NCBI RefSeq assembly: GCF_024753135.1
Contig: NZ_JANUGP010000026.1
Coordinates: 62,001 to 126,000 of the forward strand
Length of the DNA: 64,000 nt
Direction of reading: 5' to 3'
DNA from: Streptomyces pyxinicus
GTDB lineage: Bacteria > Actinomycetota > Actinomycetes > Streptomycetales > Streptomycetaceae
Shown in pieces: positions 7,722-15,972 of this stretch. A program made the position numbers and the translations under genes. Each line of letters begins with the position of its first letter. The first letter of the stretch is position 1. The notes under the pieces are model-generated. The model was given only the letters and a program-made list of their open reading frames with translations, was not told the origin of the DNA and ran no database searches.

Positions 7722-9368
7722 TCACCTCTCCTTCTGCAGTACCGACAGCGCGGCGATGAGTTCGGCCTGCGGGTCGGGACGGACGTCCAGGGCGTCGAGC
7801 GGGGCGAGGCGCCGTTCCCGTTCGGTGTGCATGACACGGTCCACGTGCTCCATGAGCAGGCGCCCGGCCCGGTCCCGCAGCCGCAGCGCACCGTGGGCGC
7901 CGAGCCGCCCGGCGAGTCCCTCACCGGCGTTGCGCGCCCGTTTCCCGCCCAGCAGCGCGGTGGCGACGACGGCGGCGACGACCTCCGCGTCCGGGGAGAC
8001 CGTGCGGTCCAGCTCCCGGGTCTCCTCCTCGGCGTACTCCTCCAACTCGCGCCGCCAGCGCCGTACGGCGATTCCGATGCGGTGCTCGGCGCTCTCCAGG
8101 GAGGCGTCGCGGTGGGCGAGTGCGGGGGCGCCGGCGGCCGGTTCCGCGCGCCAGGCCTCGTCGACGCGCTCGTCCGCGGCGGTCACGGAGCACAGCAGGA
8201 GGGCGGCCAGGCTCTCCACGAGGGCGTCGAGCAGTTCACCGGCAGTGCAGTCCAGCGGGAAGGCGCGCCAGCGTTTGAGGGCGTCGCCGGCGAGGACGGC
8301 ACCGGCGCCGAGCCGCCCGCGTACCCGGGCGCGCTCGGCGTCGTAGGCGGCCTCGACGGTGGAGGTGAGGCGCAGGGCCGCCGCGTACTGGGCGGCGGCG
8401 GCACCGGCCAGCTCCGGCATCCGGGACCTGAGCGAGTCGAGCACGCCGTGCGCCGTTCGGGCCACGACCTGCTGCCGGGCGGCGGGGTCCTGGACGTGCT
8501 GGACGAGCCAGCCGCGCAGGGCGGCGACGGCGGTGGCGGGCAGCAGGCCGGCGCCCCAGGCGGACTCCGGCAGCTCGGGCACGGTGAAGCGCGGTACGTC
8601 GCCGAGGCCCGCCTTGGTGAGCAGGGCGCCGTACTGCCGGGAGACCTCGGAGACGACCTGGTGGGGGACGCGGTCCAGGACGGTGACGAGGGTGACGTCG
8701 TACTCCTTGGCGGTGCGCAGCAGGTGCCAGGGGACGGCGTCGGCGTACCGGGCGGCCGTCGTCACCATGACCCAGATGTCGGCGGCGCAGACCAGTTCGG
8801 CGGCGAGGGCGCGGTTCTCGGCGATCAGCGAGTCGACGTCGGGGGCGTCGAGCAGGGCGAGGCCGCGCGGGAGGCTCTCGACGCTCTCGACACGCAGGAC
8901 GCGCTCGGTGGGGTCGCCGTGGGACAGGAAGTCGTCGACGGGGTCCTGTCTGGGGGCCCACACGCGGGTCAGCCCGGGCAGGACCCGCAGGTCGCTGAAC
9001 CAGTGATGGTCCTCCGGATGACAGACGAGGACCGGGGTCCGGGTCGTCGGCCGGAGCACGCCCGCCTCGCTGACGCGCCGCCCGACGAGGGAGTTGACGA
9101 GCGTCGACTTGCCGGCGCCGGTGGAGCCGCCGATGACGGCAAGCAGCGGCGCCTCGGGGTGTCGGAGCCGGGGCAGGAGGTAGTCGTCGAGTTGCGCGAG
9201 GAGTTCGTCGCGGTTGGCACGCGCGCGTGGCGCCCCGGCCAGGGGCAGCGGAAAGCGTGCGGCGGCGACACGGTCGCGCAGAGCGGAGAGTGTGTCGAGC
9301 AGCTGAGGCCGTACGTCCAAGGTCACCACATGCGAAGAATGCCCAATTTCAGGGGAATTCTGAAGCAT
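7722..9368 (-). CDS. Dynamin-like GTPase, first gene of a GTPase pair
   Basis: This protein of up to 548 residues has a P-loop GGSTGAGKSTLVNSLVG near residue 78, a RPTTRTPVL switch and G3 LDAPDVDS, followed by a long alpha-helical region rich in Ala, Arg and Glu. That layout fits the bacterial dynamin-like/YfjP group, in which the helical part oligomerises or contacts membranes. The ATG at 9368 has no clear ribosome site; a GTG at 9329 (VVTLDVRPQ) is an equally possible start. It lies three bases upstream of the larger GTPase gene and is probably translationally coupled to it. Function in this organism is inferred only. Confidence 0.82.
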   Translation of the reverse strand: MLQNSPEIGHSSHVVTLDVRPQLLDTLSALRDRVAAARFPLPLAGAPRARANRDELLAQLDDYLLPRLRHPEAPLLAVIGGSTGAGKSTLVNSLVGRRVSEAGVLRPTTRTPVLVCHPEDHHWFSDLRVLPGLTRVWAPRQDPVDDFLSHGDPTERVLRVESVESLPRGLALLDAPDVDSLIAENRALAAELVCAADIWVMVTTAARYADAVPWHLLRTAKEYDVTLVTVLDRVPHQVVSEVSRQYGALLTKAGLGDVPRFTVPELPESAWGAGLLPATAVAALRGWLVQHVQDPAARQQVVARTAHGVLDSLRSRMPELAGAAAAQYAAALRLTSTVEAAYDAERARVRGRLGAGAVLAGDALKRWRAFPLDCTAGELLDALVESLAALLLCSVTAADERVDEAWRAEPAAGAPALAHRDASLESAEHRIGIAVRRWRRELEEYAEEETRELDRTVSPDAEVVAAVVATALLGGKRARNAGEGLAGRLGAHGALRLRDRAGRLLMEHVDRVMHTERERRLAPLDALDVRPDPQAELIAALSVLQKER

Positions 9369-9652
9369 ATAGACATGTCTGCGCGCCGACCGGGTGGATC
9401 GGACAGATGGGATGACTGGGACAATGGCTCAGTCCAGGCATAACGAGTGCACAACACCAGGGGCGCCAGCCGCCCAAAAACAGTGCACGATTCGTACCTG
9501 CCTGCGATTATCAGGACCGCTTCACCGAACCTCCACATCGAGCCACGGAGGTGGAGCGACAGGGTCAAGGATCGAGGAGCCCTATCCTTGACCACGGCAA
9601 CGTCACTGACCAGCCCCTCCCGGGGGCGCCAGGTACGAGGCCACCCCACCAG

Positions 9653-9725
9653 GCCCCCGTAGCTCAGTGGATAGAGCAGGCGCCTTCTAAGCGCTTGGCC
9701 GCAGGTTCGAGTCCTGCCGGGGGCG
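9653..9725 (+). tRNA. tRNA-Arg (anticodon TCT)
   Basis: The cloverleaf can be folded by hand. The acceptor stem pairs GCCCCCG with CGGGGGC, the D stem is GCTC/GAGC, and the anticodon stem pairs GGCGC with GCGCT (one G-U pair). The loop CTTCTAA puts TCT at 9686-9688, and the T arm is GCAGG-TTCGAGT-CCTGC. The discriminator is G and CCA is not encoded. It reads AGA codons, which are rare in this genome type. Degenerate integrase sequence lies about 800 bases downstream, so the gene may have served as an element attachment site. Confidence 0.96.
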
Positions 9726-9959
9726 CTCGCTTATGCAGGTCAGAGCGTGTGTTTGCCCCTCCGCGAGGTCACTCGCGGAGGAGAGAGCCGCGTCCCACAT
9801 GCGTCCCCCAGCCGGGCCCGCAACTTACGCCCAACCGCCACTGCCGGAAGAGTCGTTCCTGGTCAGAGCCATACTGATGGCCTATCAGCCAAGAACAGGG
9901 TAGACGTCAACACAGCACCTGCCCTGTTCCCGGCACCCGCCGCGTTGGCGAAAGTCGGC

Positions 9960-10460
9960 AGATGGCTCACCTCGACCTCGTCAAGATCCACCCGCGGAAG
10001 CGCGGCAACGGACGCATGTCCCGTGCCCTGCCCACCCTGATTTTCCCCGCGTGGACGGGCCGCACTGGAGTCCGGAGCGGGGCACCCGGCTCTGGATGCG
10101 GTTCCGCCTGACCGCCCGCCACCGCCAGGCCAGCAGGCCCGGCGTCGCTTCGACATGATGTTGCGGGCCTGGACCCACCTGGTCGAAGGCGCCGAGGCAG
10201 CCGACCCGGACGAGCGGGCCGTCCACGCCTTGCTGCCCGTTTTCTCAGACGCGGAGGTCCGCCGCACTGTCTACCAACAGGACGCCGGCCCCAGCGACCA
10301 ACAAGCCATCCGCGACATCTGCGGGCTCCTCGCCCGCGGTTCGCTCGTTCCCCACGGCAAGGCCAGGGCCCGCTACTACGCCCACAGGCCCCTCATGGGC
10401 CCGGGAAGAGATCTGCCAGTCCATGGAGCCGTACGCCGCCCCCTACCGCCCGCGCTCCTG
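9960..10460 (+). pseudogene. Possible decayed gene of unknown family, split over frames
   Basis: A plausible protein can be followed only by changing frame at least three times: MAHLDLVKIHPRKRGNG (from 9963), then SPERGTRLWMRFRLTARHR (about 10070), then RAWTHLVEGAEAADPDERAV (about 10164), then WAREEICQSMEPYAAPYRPR ending near 10459. Each piece looks protein-like and they follow in order, but none is recognised. With the neighbouring integrase remnant this suggests a broken insertion near the tRNA. It could instead be chance open frames in GC-rich DNA. Confidence 0.25.
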
Positions 10461-10528
10461 AGCCCGCCGCCCCACGCGCACTCGGTCAAGAGAGCCTCAC
10501 CGTCACGCCGCCACGCCGGGGCTGCAAT

Positions 10529-10726
10529 GTCCCACGCCGCCTCGACACGGTGGTGCAGCTCCTTGGCCTGCCCGCTGACGCAGTGCGCCACACCGGGAAG
10601 AGCATGGCCACGCCGGTAGCCGCCCACTCGGCGGCCCGCGCCGGCGGCACTCCGCTGCGCTGACATGTGCGGCGGCAGAACCCTTCGCCGTGCCTGCCGC
10701 CACGCACGTCGGTAGACGGAACCAGC
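10529..10726 (-). pseudogene. Remnant of a tyrosine recombinase (phage/AICE-type integrase)
   Basis: Read on the minus strand in two alternating frames, the sequence matches the C-terminal part of actinobacterial site-specific integrases. The order is SVYRRAWRQARRRVLPP (about 10723-10670), a frame change to SGVPPARAAEWA (about 10656-10620), then a change back to HCVSGQAKELHHRVEAAW (about 10585-10532). Intact integrases have the order x-AWxxAR, DLRHxxxSxWLNxGVPPxQVAEWAGH, VLLxVYAxCVxGQ. The DLRHA catalytic box is missing here and the frame is broken twice, so the gene is dead. Its place downstream of tRNA-Arg(TCT) fits a decayed integrative element. No second copy of the tRNA 3' end was seen in the window. 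Confidence 0.5.
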
Positions 10727-11001
10727 GAGGAAGCCGCCCAGCTCCCCCGCGTCTAAGCGATACCGCGGGTGCAACTTCTCGGCAGTGCTGTGTTCTCGCG
10801 GTCTACGGGAGGGTGTTTTCGCTGTTCCGAGTGGGTGAAACGCGACACAAGACACGCCGGGAACGCTTGTTCCGGTTGTCGTACACGCGTCGGCCGATCA
10901 GTGGCCGGCAGGAGCGGTGCGTACGGAGAAGGTCGAGGATTGCCGGGGCCCGATGGACGAACCACCGAAGGCCGCTCGAACGAGCCCACTTGTCGACACC
11001 G

Positions 11002-11718
11002 CTACATCAGCCAGAGAGAGCTGCCCCCCGACTCGGCCAGTTCTCGCAACGCCCGGTCGCCGGGATGTGCGGCGGCGAGCCCGTTCCTGGCATCAGCGGC
11101 CCAGGTGGGCTCGGATTCGGCGAGGGCGTTGATGAACAGGGCTAGTTGCACGCCAAGGTCGAACTTGGGGGGGTTGCCGGCCGCGAGGCGAGCGATGCCT
11201 CGGTCCACGGCGGCGGAGAGGTCGTCCCGGCACGCCGAGACGACCTCGGGGTACAGCAGATCATTCGCCCGGCGATCGAGCTGGACGCGGTCGGCGATCC
11301 GGATCAGCGCCCGGGCCGCCTCAAGGCGCTCGGCCGCGGTGCCGCGTTCCTCGACCATGTCGCGGCTGCGGCCCACCGCCTCGGCCAGATGCGCGAACGT
11401 GTCGTCCTGGCTGTTGAAGCGGTCGTACGACTGCCCCCGCCACGTCAGATCGTCGGGCGCGGCAGCCGCCTCGACCACCGTCGCGTAGCCGATCGGGTCC
11501 GCCCAGGAGGCGAGGGCGCAGCAGGCCAGAAAGCGTGCGGCCGGATCGGCGTTCTCGTCGCGCAGGAGAGTCACCAGGCCCTCCGTGCGTTCCCGGTAGC
11601 CGCCGTCAAGGGCATCGGCGATGACGTCGTCCGGCTCGGCGGGCAGGCCGTCGAAGTCCATGAACAGGAGCTCCTTCAGCACGGGGTCCGGTTCCCATCG
11701 GGATGTGGCATCGTGCAC
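11002..11718 (-). CDS. Candidate immunity protein for the adjacent toxin
   Basis: This 238-residue, acidic, helical cytosolic protein has no signal peptide or recognised catalytic motif. Repeated helix pairs such as ARFLACCALASWADP and AERLEAARALIRIAD give it a HEAT-repeat-like feel. It begins with GTG preceded by AAGGGAG, and lies 25 bases downstream of the polymorphic-toxin-like gene on the same strand. That is the usual place of an immunity gene in WXG100-toxin-immunity modules, so an antitoxin/immunity role is inferred from context. I do not recognise the family itself. Confidence 0.65.
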   Translation of the reverse strand: MHDATSRWEPDPVLKELLFMDFDGLPAEPDDVIADALDGGYRERTEGLVTLLRDENADPAARFLACCALASWADPIGYATVVEAAAAPDDLTWRGQSYDRFNSQDDTFAHLAEAVGRSRDMVEERGTAAERLEAARALIRIADRVQLDRRANDLLYPEVVSACRDDLSAAVDRGIARLAAGNPPKFDLGVQLALFINALAESEPTWAADARNGLAAAHPGDRALRELAESGGSSLWLM

Positions 11719-11743
11719 GGGGCACTCCCTTCCGGAGTCAAGG

Positions 11744-13084
11744 TCACGAGGTGGGGTAGGGGCCGTCGATGTATTCCTTGGGGACGACGCCGCTGATGAG
11801 CCATTCGCCGTCCCGACGAGTGTTGAGCATGGCCATCATCCTGTCTGTCACCTTACGTGACTTGCCCTTGCTCAGGCCGAGACCGTCGACGAAGTCGGAC
11901 ACATCGTGGGGCTTGAGCTCGGACGGGACCTCAACGTGCTGACCGGCGACCTTGTCGATCTCGTCACCGATGGACTGCTGGATGCGTTGTGGCGGAAGGA
12001 TCTCGACTCCGTGGACATGGCCCGCGTCGATGTCCTTCTGGAGCCGCTGGTAGTCGACCCGGACTTCCTCGCTTCCGTACACCTTGCCCGTGCCGTCCTG
12101 CGGCGCGAACGAGGTGAACTGACTGGACTCTTTGGCAGCCTTGTTTTTTCCGCCGAGCACATGCTGAAGCGGTGTGATGTCACCCTCCGGATCCGCCGGG
12201 ATGATCCCGACATCCGGATCGAAGCGCGATTTCTTCAGACCGAGCGGGTTGTGGGTGGCACTGAAGTCGTCGTCCTGGCGGATCAGACGGAGCTCGTCCG
12301 GGCTGAGGGAGTCGAGTTCCCCGGGAAGTCCTGCCGCCGAGCGCGAGAAGCCGGGCAAGCCGGCGAAGAGGTCGCCGAAGCCCCCCGCCTCGGTCGCTGC
12401 CCTTATGGTCCCAGCTCCGGCACCGAACAGTCCGCCGAACGCCATGCCGTAGAGACCGGCGTTGCCCGCTTCGTCGAGGCTGAGACCCTTGCTCTCGCCG
12501 AGAGCGATGGAAACGGGTTGAGTGACGGCCAAGTCGACGGTGACGGATTCGACGCCGGCGAAGGCCGCAGTGGCCAGAGTGGTGCCCGCAATGGTGGCGA
12601 TCTCGGTCGAGACCGTGACCCCAAGGCCGGCAGCCAGGTCGGCGACGGTGACCGCGGCCGCGGCTGCCGCGCCCTCCGACATACCCGCGGTGAAGATCGC
12701 CAAAGCTGTACCGGCGACCAGGGTGGCGCCGACGATCTCCAGTTCGTGTTCCAGCTTCTTCTTCGCGCTGTGCACGGCGTCCGCGTACGCCTCCAGCGCC
12801 TTGGCCATGTCACGTGCGGCGTCGGGCAGGTCCTTCAGCCAGCCGTTCCCGTCGCGGTAGTAGCGGCGCCAGAAAGGGTCGTTGAAGGCGGAGATCGCCT
12901 CGCCCTTGTTGTTCTCGATCAGTGATCGTGCCGCCTTGTTGGCTGCGGAGGTGACGTCATCCACGTCGTCGGCGAAGTCTCTCCACGCCTTCGCGGCATC
13001 CCGTAGGCCGCCCTCGTCGGCGTCCGGCCACCACATGCCCGTCATGTCCTGGACGACCTTGAGGGCTTTGTCCGCGACGCTCAC
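11744..13084 (-). CDS. WXG/ESX-associated polymorphic toxin, possible ADP-ribosyltransferase tip
   Basis: This 446-residue protein has three parts. Residues 1-115 are helical and WXG100-like (GGLRDAAKAWRDFADDVDD, then a KKKLEHEL helix). Residues 116-235 are Ala/Gly-rich and hydrophobic, as in the transmembrane or pore-like middle of ESX-exported toxins. Residues 290-446 form a polar C-terminal domain. That domain contains His308 (TPLQHVLGG), a SQFTSF motif (321-326), VRVDYQRL and a terminal SGVVPKEYI. This pattern resembles ADP-ribosyltransferase toxin domains, but the match is by eye only. It starts with GTG overlapping the stop of the WXG100 gene (GTGA), and a candidate immunity gene follows. 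Confidence 0.72.
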   Translation of the reverse strand: MSVADKALKVVQDMTGMWWPDADEGGLRDAAKAWRDFADDVDDVTSAANKAARSLIENNKGEAISAFNDPFWRRYYRDGNGWLKDLPDAARDMAKALEAYADAVHSAKKKLEHELEIVGATLVAGTALAIFTAGMSEGAAAAAAVTVADLAAGLGVTVSTEIATIAGTTLATAAFAGVESVTVDLAVTQPVSIALGESKGLSLDEAGNAGLYGMAFGGLFGAGAGTIRAATEAGGFGDLFAGLPGFSRSAAGLPGELDSLSPDELRLIRQDDDFSATHNPLGLKKSRFDPDVGIIPADPEGDITPLQHVLGGKNKAAKESSQFTSFAPQDGTGKVYGSEEVRVDYQRLQKDIDAGHVHGVEILPPQRIQQSIGDEIDKVAGQHVEVPSELKPHDVSDFVDGLGLSKGKSRKVTDRMMAMLNTRRDGEWLISGVVPKEYIDGPYPTS

Positions 13085-13434
13085 TTGCCGTCGCCCTTGG
13101 TGTCATGGCCGACACGGATCCGGCTGAACATGCCACGGATCAGCTCTTCGTTGTCGATATGCCCGTCAGCCATGTCGAACATGGCTTCGTGGATACTGGC
13201 CAGGCCCTCGGCCAGAATCTGCGCGGCCTGCTCGATCCGCTTGACGTGCGGGCCGTACGCCTTGTGGAACTTCTCGCCCTGCTCGTCATCACCCCACGGG
13301 GACCCGGTTGCGGCAAGGCCGTGCTTCAACTTGGTCAACGCGTGTGCAAGGGCAACGCTTTGATGTTGGAAGTGGGGAGCGGTCGCCTTGATGTCGGCGA
13401 CCTTGATATCGAGTATCTCACCATGGTCAGCCAC
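13081..13434 (-). CDS. WXG100-family (ESX-type) small protein
   Basis: This 117-residue protein has the size and two-helix architecture of WXG100 proteins. The W47-G48 turn lies in GSPWGDDEQGEKF between an N-terminal helix and a long C-terminal helix (residues 53-95). Such proteins act as export partners for type VII secretion. It overlaps the toxin-like gene by four bases, so the two are co-translated. The start is GTG and its ribosome site is weak. No ESX ATPase or membrane gene is present in the window, so export would depend on machinery elsewhere. Confidence 0.8.
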   Translation of the reverse strand: MADHGEILDIKVADIKATAPHFQHQSVALAHALTKLKHGLAATGSPWGDDEQGEKFHKAYGPHVKRIEQAAQILAEGLASIHEAMFDMADGHIDNEELIRGMFSRIRVGHDTKGDGK

Positions 13435-14224
13435 GATTTGAGACCCCGCCCTCTCTGAACGACTGCACGCGCATGTGACCCTAGTCGCCGGTAGATTATT
13501 CGCTACTGCGAGTCATCCCAACACCAGGTAAAGGTATGGCGGGTGGCCGTGAGTCATCTCACCGAGCCGTGATGCGTCGCGATCCTCGAACCCGCGTCCT
13601 GGGCGTCCAGGGCGCCCCGAGGCTTGCTCCAGCAGTTCGGCTGCCGTTCTCCGTCGCACCGCTTCGCCGTTGCCCGCCAAACCGGACATGCGTCCGGTGT
13701 CGACGGGCTCGCGAACGGCTTCCCGGACAGAAGCGCCGTCCAGCACTCCGGCCGGCGCCAAGCCTCGCGGGGTGCTGCCCGTTGGCGATGTACACGACCC
13801 TGCGGACGGGCCTCGGGTGAAGTCCTTTCGCCATACCTATCCGCAGGCGTGCCAGTCCTGCGGGGCGCCACTCGTGCCCCTGACGGACTAGTCCGTCCCA
13901 GCGGGCACGGGTTCTGTTACTCACTTTCGGGTGATGCCCGGCGTGAGGCGTCGGCTGCTCGCGGCGGGCGCGGGGGGCGGGCTGCAGTGATAGAGCGGCC
14001 GGTTTCCTGACAAACGTTCAATCTCGCCTGTTCAAGCCATACATGGACGTTACAGCGAAGAGTCACAGGAATATGTTGAACACGTAATGACAGGCACATC
14101 TCCCCAGCAATCCGGGCGCCCGGCCCGCACAGTGTGAGTGCGCGGCCAGCCGGTCGCCGCTCGTACAACGCACCACCGCTGACCTGCGGGGATCAATGTC
14201 CGTGGGTTGGCAAAGGGGGGTGCC
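13435..14224. other. 790-bp gap with no supportable gene
   Basis: Frames on both strands are interrupted and Arg/Pro/Ala-rich. One plus-strand frame ends VKSFRHTYPQACQSCGAPL, a zinc-ribbon-like fragment, but it lacks a plausible beginning. The segment separates the toxin module from the lamin-tail genes and probably contains decayed accessory sequence plus the promoter of the gene at 14249. Confidence 0.45.
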
Positions 14225-14248
14225 ATGGACTCCTGTAGGGGGATCCTC

Positions 14249-14719
14249 GTGACCGTTTCCGCATCCGTGCGCCGCATCACCGCCGTCACCGCCGTGACCG
14301 CAGCCGCCCTCGGCGCCGTGGTCCTGCCGGCCGCCGCCGCCGACCACCACCACCCGGCGCCGCGGCACCAGCACGGCGCCGTCTACATCAGCGGCGCCAA
14401 GGCTCACGCCCCGGGCCGTGACGACCGCAACGCCACCCTGAACAACGAATGGGTGGCCGTCACCAACAGCTCGCGTCACGCGGTCAGCCTGAACAACTGG
14501 ACCCTCACCGACCGGTCCGGCCACACGTACACCTTCCGCCACTACAGCCTCGGTGCCCGCTCCACCGTGCGCGTCCACACCGGTGTCGGCCACGACACCC
14601 GCAAGGACCTGTTCCAGGACCGCCGCAAGTCGGTGTGGGACGCCAAGGACACGGCGACCCTGCGCAACGACCACAAGCGGTTCGTCGACGACGCGTCGTG
14701 GGGCCGTGGCCGCCGCTGA
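14249..14719 (+). CDS. Secreted lamin-tail-domain protein, copy 1
   Basis: This is a 156-residue exported protein. I chose the GTG at 14249 because AGGGGGATCCTC precedes it and the same arrangement is kept in the second copy; an ATG at 14225 is possible. The signal peptide (VTVSASVRRITAVTAVTA to PAAAA) is followed by a histidine-rich stretch and then a compact beta domain with EWVAVTN, LNNWTLTD and GHTYTF. This resembles the immunoglobulin-like lamin tail domain found in many secreted bacterial proteins. The domain ends with DTATLRND and a DDASWGRG tail. Function unknown; likely secreted or wall-associated. Confidence 0.82.
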   Translation: MTVSASVRRITAVTAVTAAALGAVVLPAAAADHHHPAPRHQHGAVYISGAKAHAPGRDDRNATLNNEWVAVTNSSRHAVSLNNWTLTDRSGHTYTFRHYSLGARSTVRVHTGVGHDTRKDLFQDRRKSVWDAKDTATLRNDHKRFVDDASWGRGRR

Positions 14720-14765
14720 CCGCCCGCAGTCCCCGCCGGTGAACGCCGCCCCGCGTTCCCGGTAG

Positions 14766-14811
14766 CCCGGTAGGCGTGGCACTCACCCGGGAGGGTGCCA
14801 CGCCTACCGGG
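14766..14811. terminator. Bidirectional hairpin terminator
   Basis: A perfect 17-base inverted repeat (CCCGGTAGGCGTGGCAC and its complement) with a 12-base loop lies between convergent genes. It also covers the stop codon of the minus-strand gene ending at 14804. It lacks a T-run, as is usual in Streptomyces. Confidence 0.85.
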
Positions 14812-15055
14812 CGTACTGCCGTGCGGGCACGGAAGGTGTCGGGCGGTACGGGGCGTTGGGCGCCGGGCTCCACAGGGTGCGGGTCGGGGCGGCCGGGGGT
14901 GTGAACGGGCCCGCGTGGCGGTGCATCAGGAGGAGCACCAGGGCCGCGGTGAGGGCGGCCAGGATGAGCAGGGCCAGGCCCAGGGGGCCGTGCGGGTGGC
15001 AGTTCGTTTCCCGCCCGCTTCGCTTGAGGACCGGAACGTCGTCGTCCGAGGGCAC
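14804..15055 (-). CDS. Small single-span membrane protein
   Basis: This 83-residue product is read from a GTG at 15055 (VPSDDDVPVLKRSGRE). It has one strong hydrophobic helix (LGLALLILAALTAALVLLLM, about residues 26-45) and a Pro/Ala-rich C-terminal tail. The stop lies within the terminator hairpin. No good ribosome site is visible, so the start is uncertain. It lies 146 bases downstream of the second lamin-tail gene on the same strand. Family not recognised. Confidence 0.5.
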   Translation of the reverse strand: MPSDDDVPVLKRSGRETNCHPHGPLGLALLILAALTAALVLLLMHRHAGPFTPPAAPTRTLWSPAPNAPYRPTPSVPARQYAR

Positions 15056-15073
15056 GGAAAGAGCGTAAGGCGA

Positions 15074-15123
15074 GGGCGGCGGGAAGGACGTGATGCGGGG
15101 GCGGCGGGAAGGGCGTGATGCGG
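15074..15123. repeat. Tandem duplication of a 25-bp unit
   Basis: Two copies (15074-15098 and 15099-15123) differ at one position; the unit includes GGCGGGAAGGACGTGATGCG. It lies in the spacer between the small membrane protein and the second lamin-tail gene. It has no known function. Confidence 0.8.
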
Positions 15124-15201
15124 GGGCGGCCCGCGGCGGGCGCGCGAAAGGCCCACGGCCGGCCGGGGTGGCCGGGACCGTGGGCCTCGGTGGCGCGGGG
15201 G

Positions 15202-15681
15202 TCAGTGGTGGCGGTGGCCCCGGCCGCGGCCCCACGACGCGTCGTCGACGACGCGGCCGTGGTCGTCGCGGAGGGTCGCCGTGTCGGTGGCGTCCCAGAC
15301 GGACCTGCGGCGGTCCTGGAACAGGTCCTTGCGGGTGTCGCGGCCGACGCCGGTGTGGACGCGCACGGTGGAGCGGGCGCCGAGGCGGTAGTGGTGGAAG
15401 GTGTACGTGTGGCCGGACCGGTCGGTGAGCGTCCAGTGGTTCAGGTCCACGGGACGGCGGGCGTCGTTGGTGACGGCCACCCATTCCTTGGCCAGGGTGA
15501 CGTTGCGGTCGTCGCGGCCCGGGGCATGGACGTGCGCGGCGCTGATGCGGACGACGCCCTGCCGGCTGTGCGGCGTCGGGTGGTGGTCGGCGGCTGCGGC
15601 CGGCAGGGCCACGGCGCCGAGGGCGGCCGCCGTCACGGCGGTGACGGCGGTGATGCGGCGCACAGAAGCGGAAACGGTCAC
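15202..15681 (-). CDS. Secreted lamin-tail-domain protein, copy 2
   Basis: This 159-residue paralogue of the gene at 14249 lies in the opposite orientation. The signal peptide is almost identical (VTVSASVRRITAVTAVTA), and the mature part keeps APGRDDRNVTL, EWVAVTN, LNHWTLTDRSGHTYTF and DTATLRDDH. It ends DDASWGRGRGHRHH. The GTG start follows GAGGGGGATCCTC, the same leader as copy 1, which supports that start for both. The close similarity across leader and coding region points to a recent inverted duplication. Function unknown. Confidence 0.82.
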   Translation of the reverse strand: MTVSASVRRITAVTAVTAAALGAVALPAAAADHHPTPHSRQGVVRISAAHVHAPGRDDRNVTLAKEWVAVTNDARRPVDLNHWTLTDRSGHTYTFHHYRLGARSTVRVHTGVGRDTRKDLFQDRRRSVWDATDTATLRDDHGRVVDDASWGRGRGHRHH

Positions 15682-15972
15682 GAGGATCCCCCTCAAGGGT
15701 CCAGAGCACCCCGTGCGGTGGTGCGTGGTGCGGTTCGGCGGCCGGCCGGCCGCGCCCCCACACCTTGCGCCTCGGAGCCCCGGTGCGCGGGGGTGCCCCG
15801 CACGTCGTTACGTATTCCGGACATATCCATGACTTTCACCCTGAAGTGCCTGGCGGTGACGTAGATCAACAGTGGGCGTCATCACGGGGGTTGAGGACGG
15901 ATACGGGCCGGTCGGCGGCGTTACAGTCACCCTGGGATCCGAGCGCGGGATCCGTCCGAGGGGAGAGACGAC

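Noticed and set aside
9551..9877. A plus-strand frame reading PVAQWIEQAPSKRLAAGSSP
   Set aside because: This is the well-known false peptide produced by translating through a tRNA gene (tRNA-Arg at 9653-9725).
9653..11001. A search for a duplicated tRNA 3' end (attR) matching the integrase relic
   Set aside because: No second copy of the T-arm/acceptor sequence was noticed nearby, so no att site is annotated.
13559..13924. A 121-codon minus-strand frame starting MSNRTRARWDGLVRQGHEWR
   Set aside because: The start looks plausible but the rest is Arg/Gly/Ser-rich and no family is recognisable. Better treated as part of a non-coding or decayed gap.
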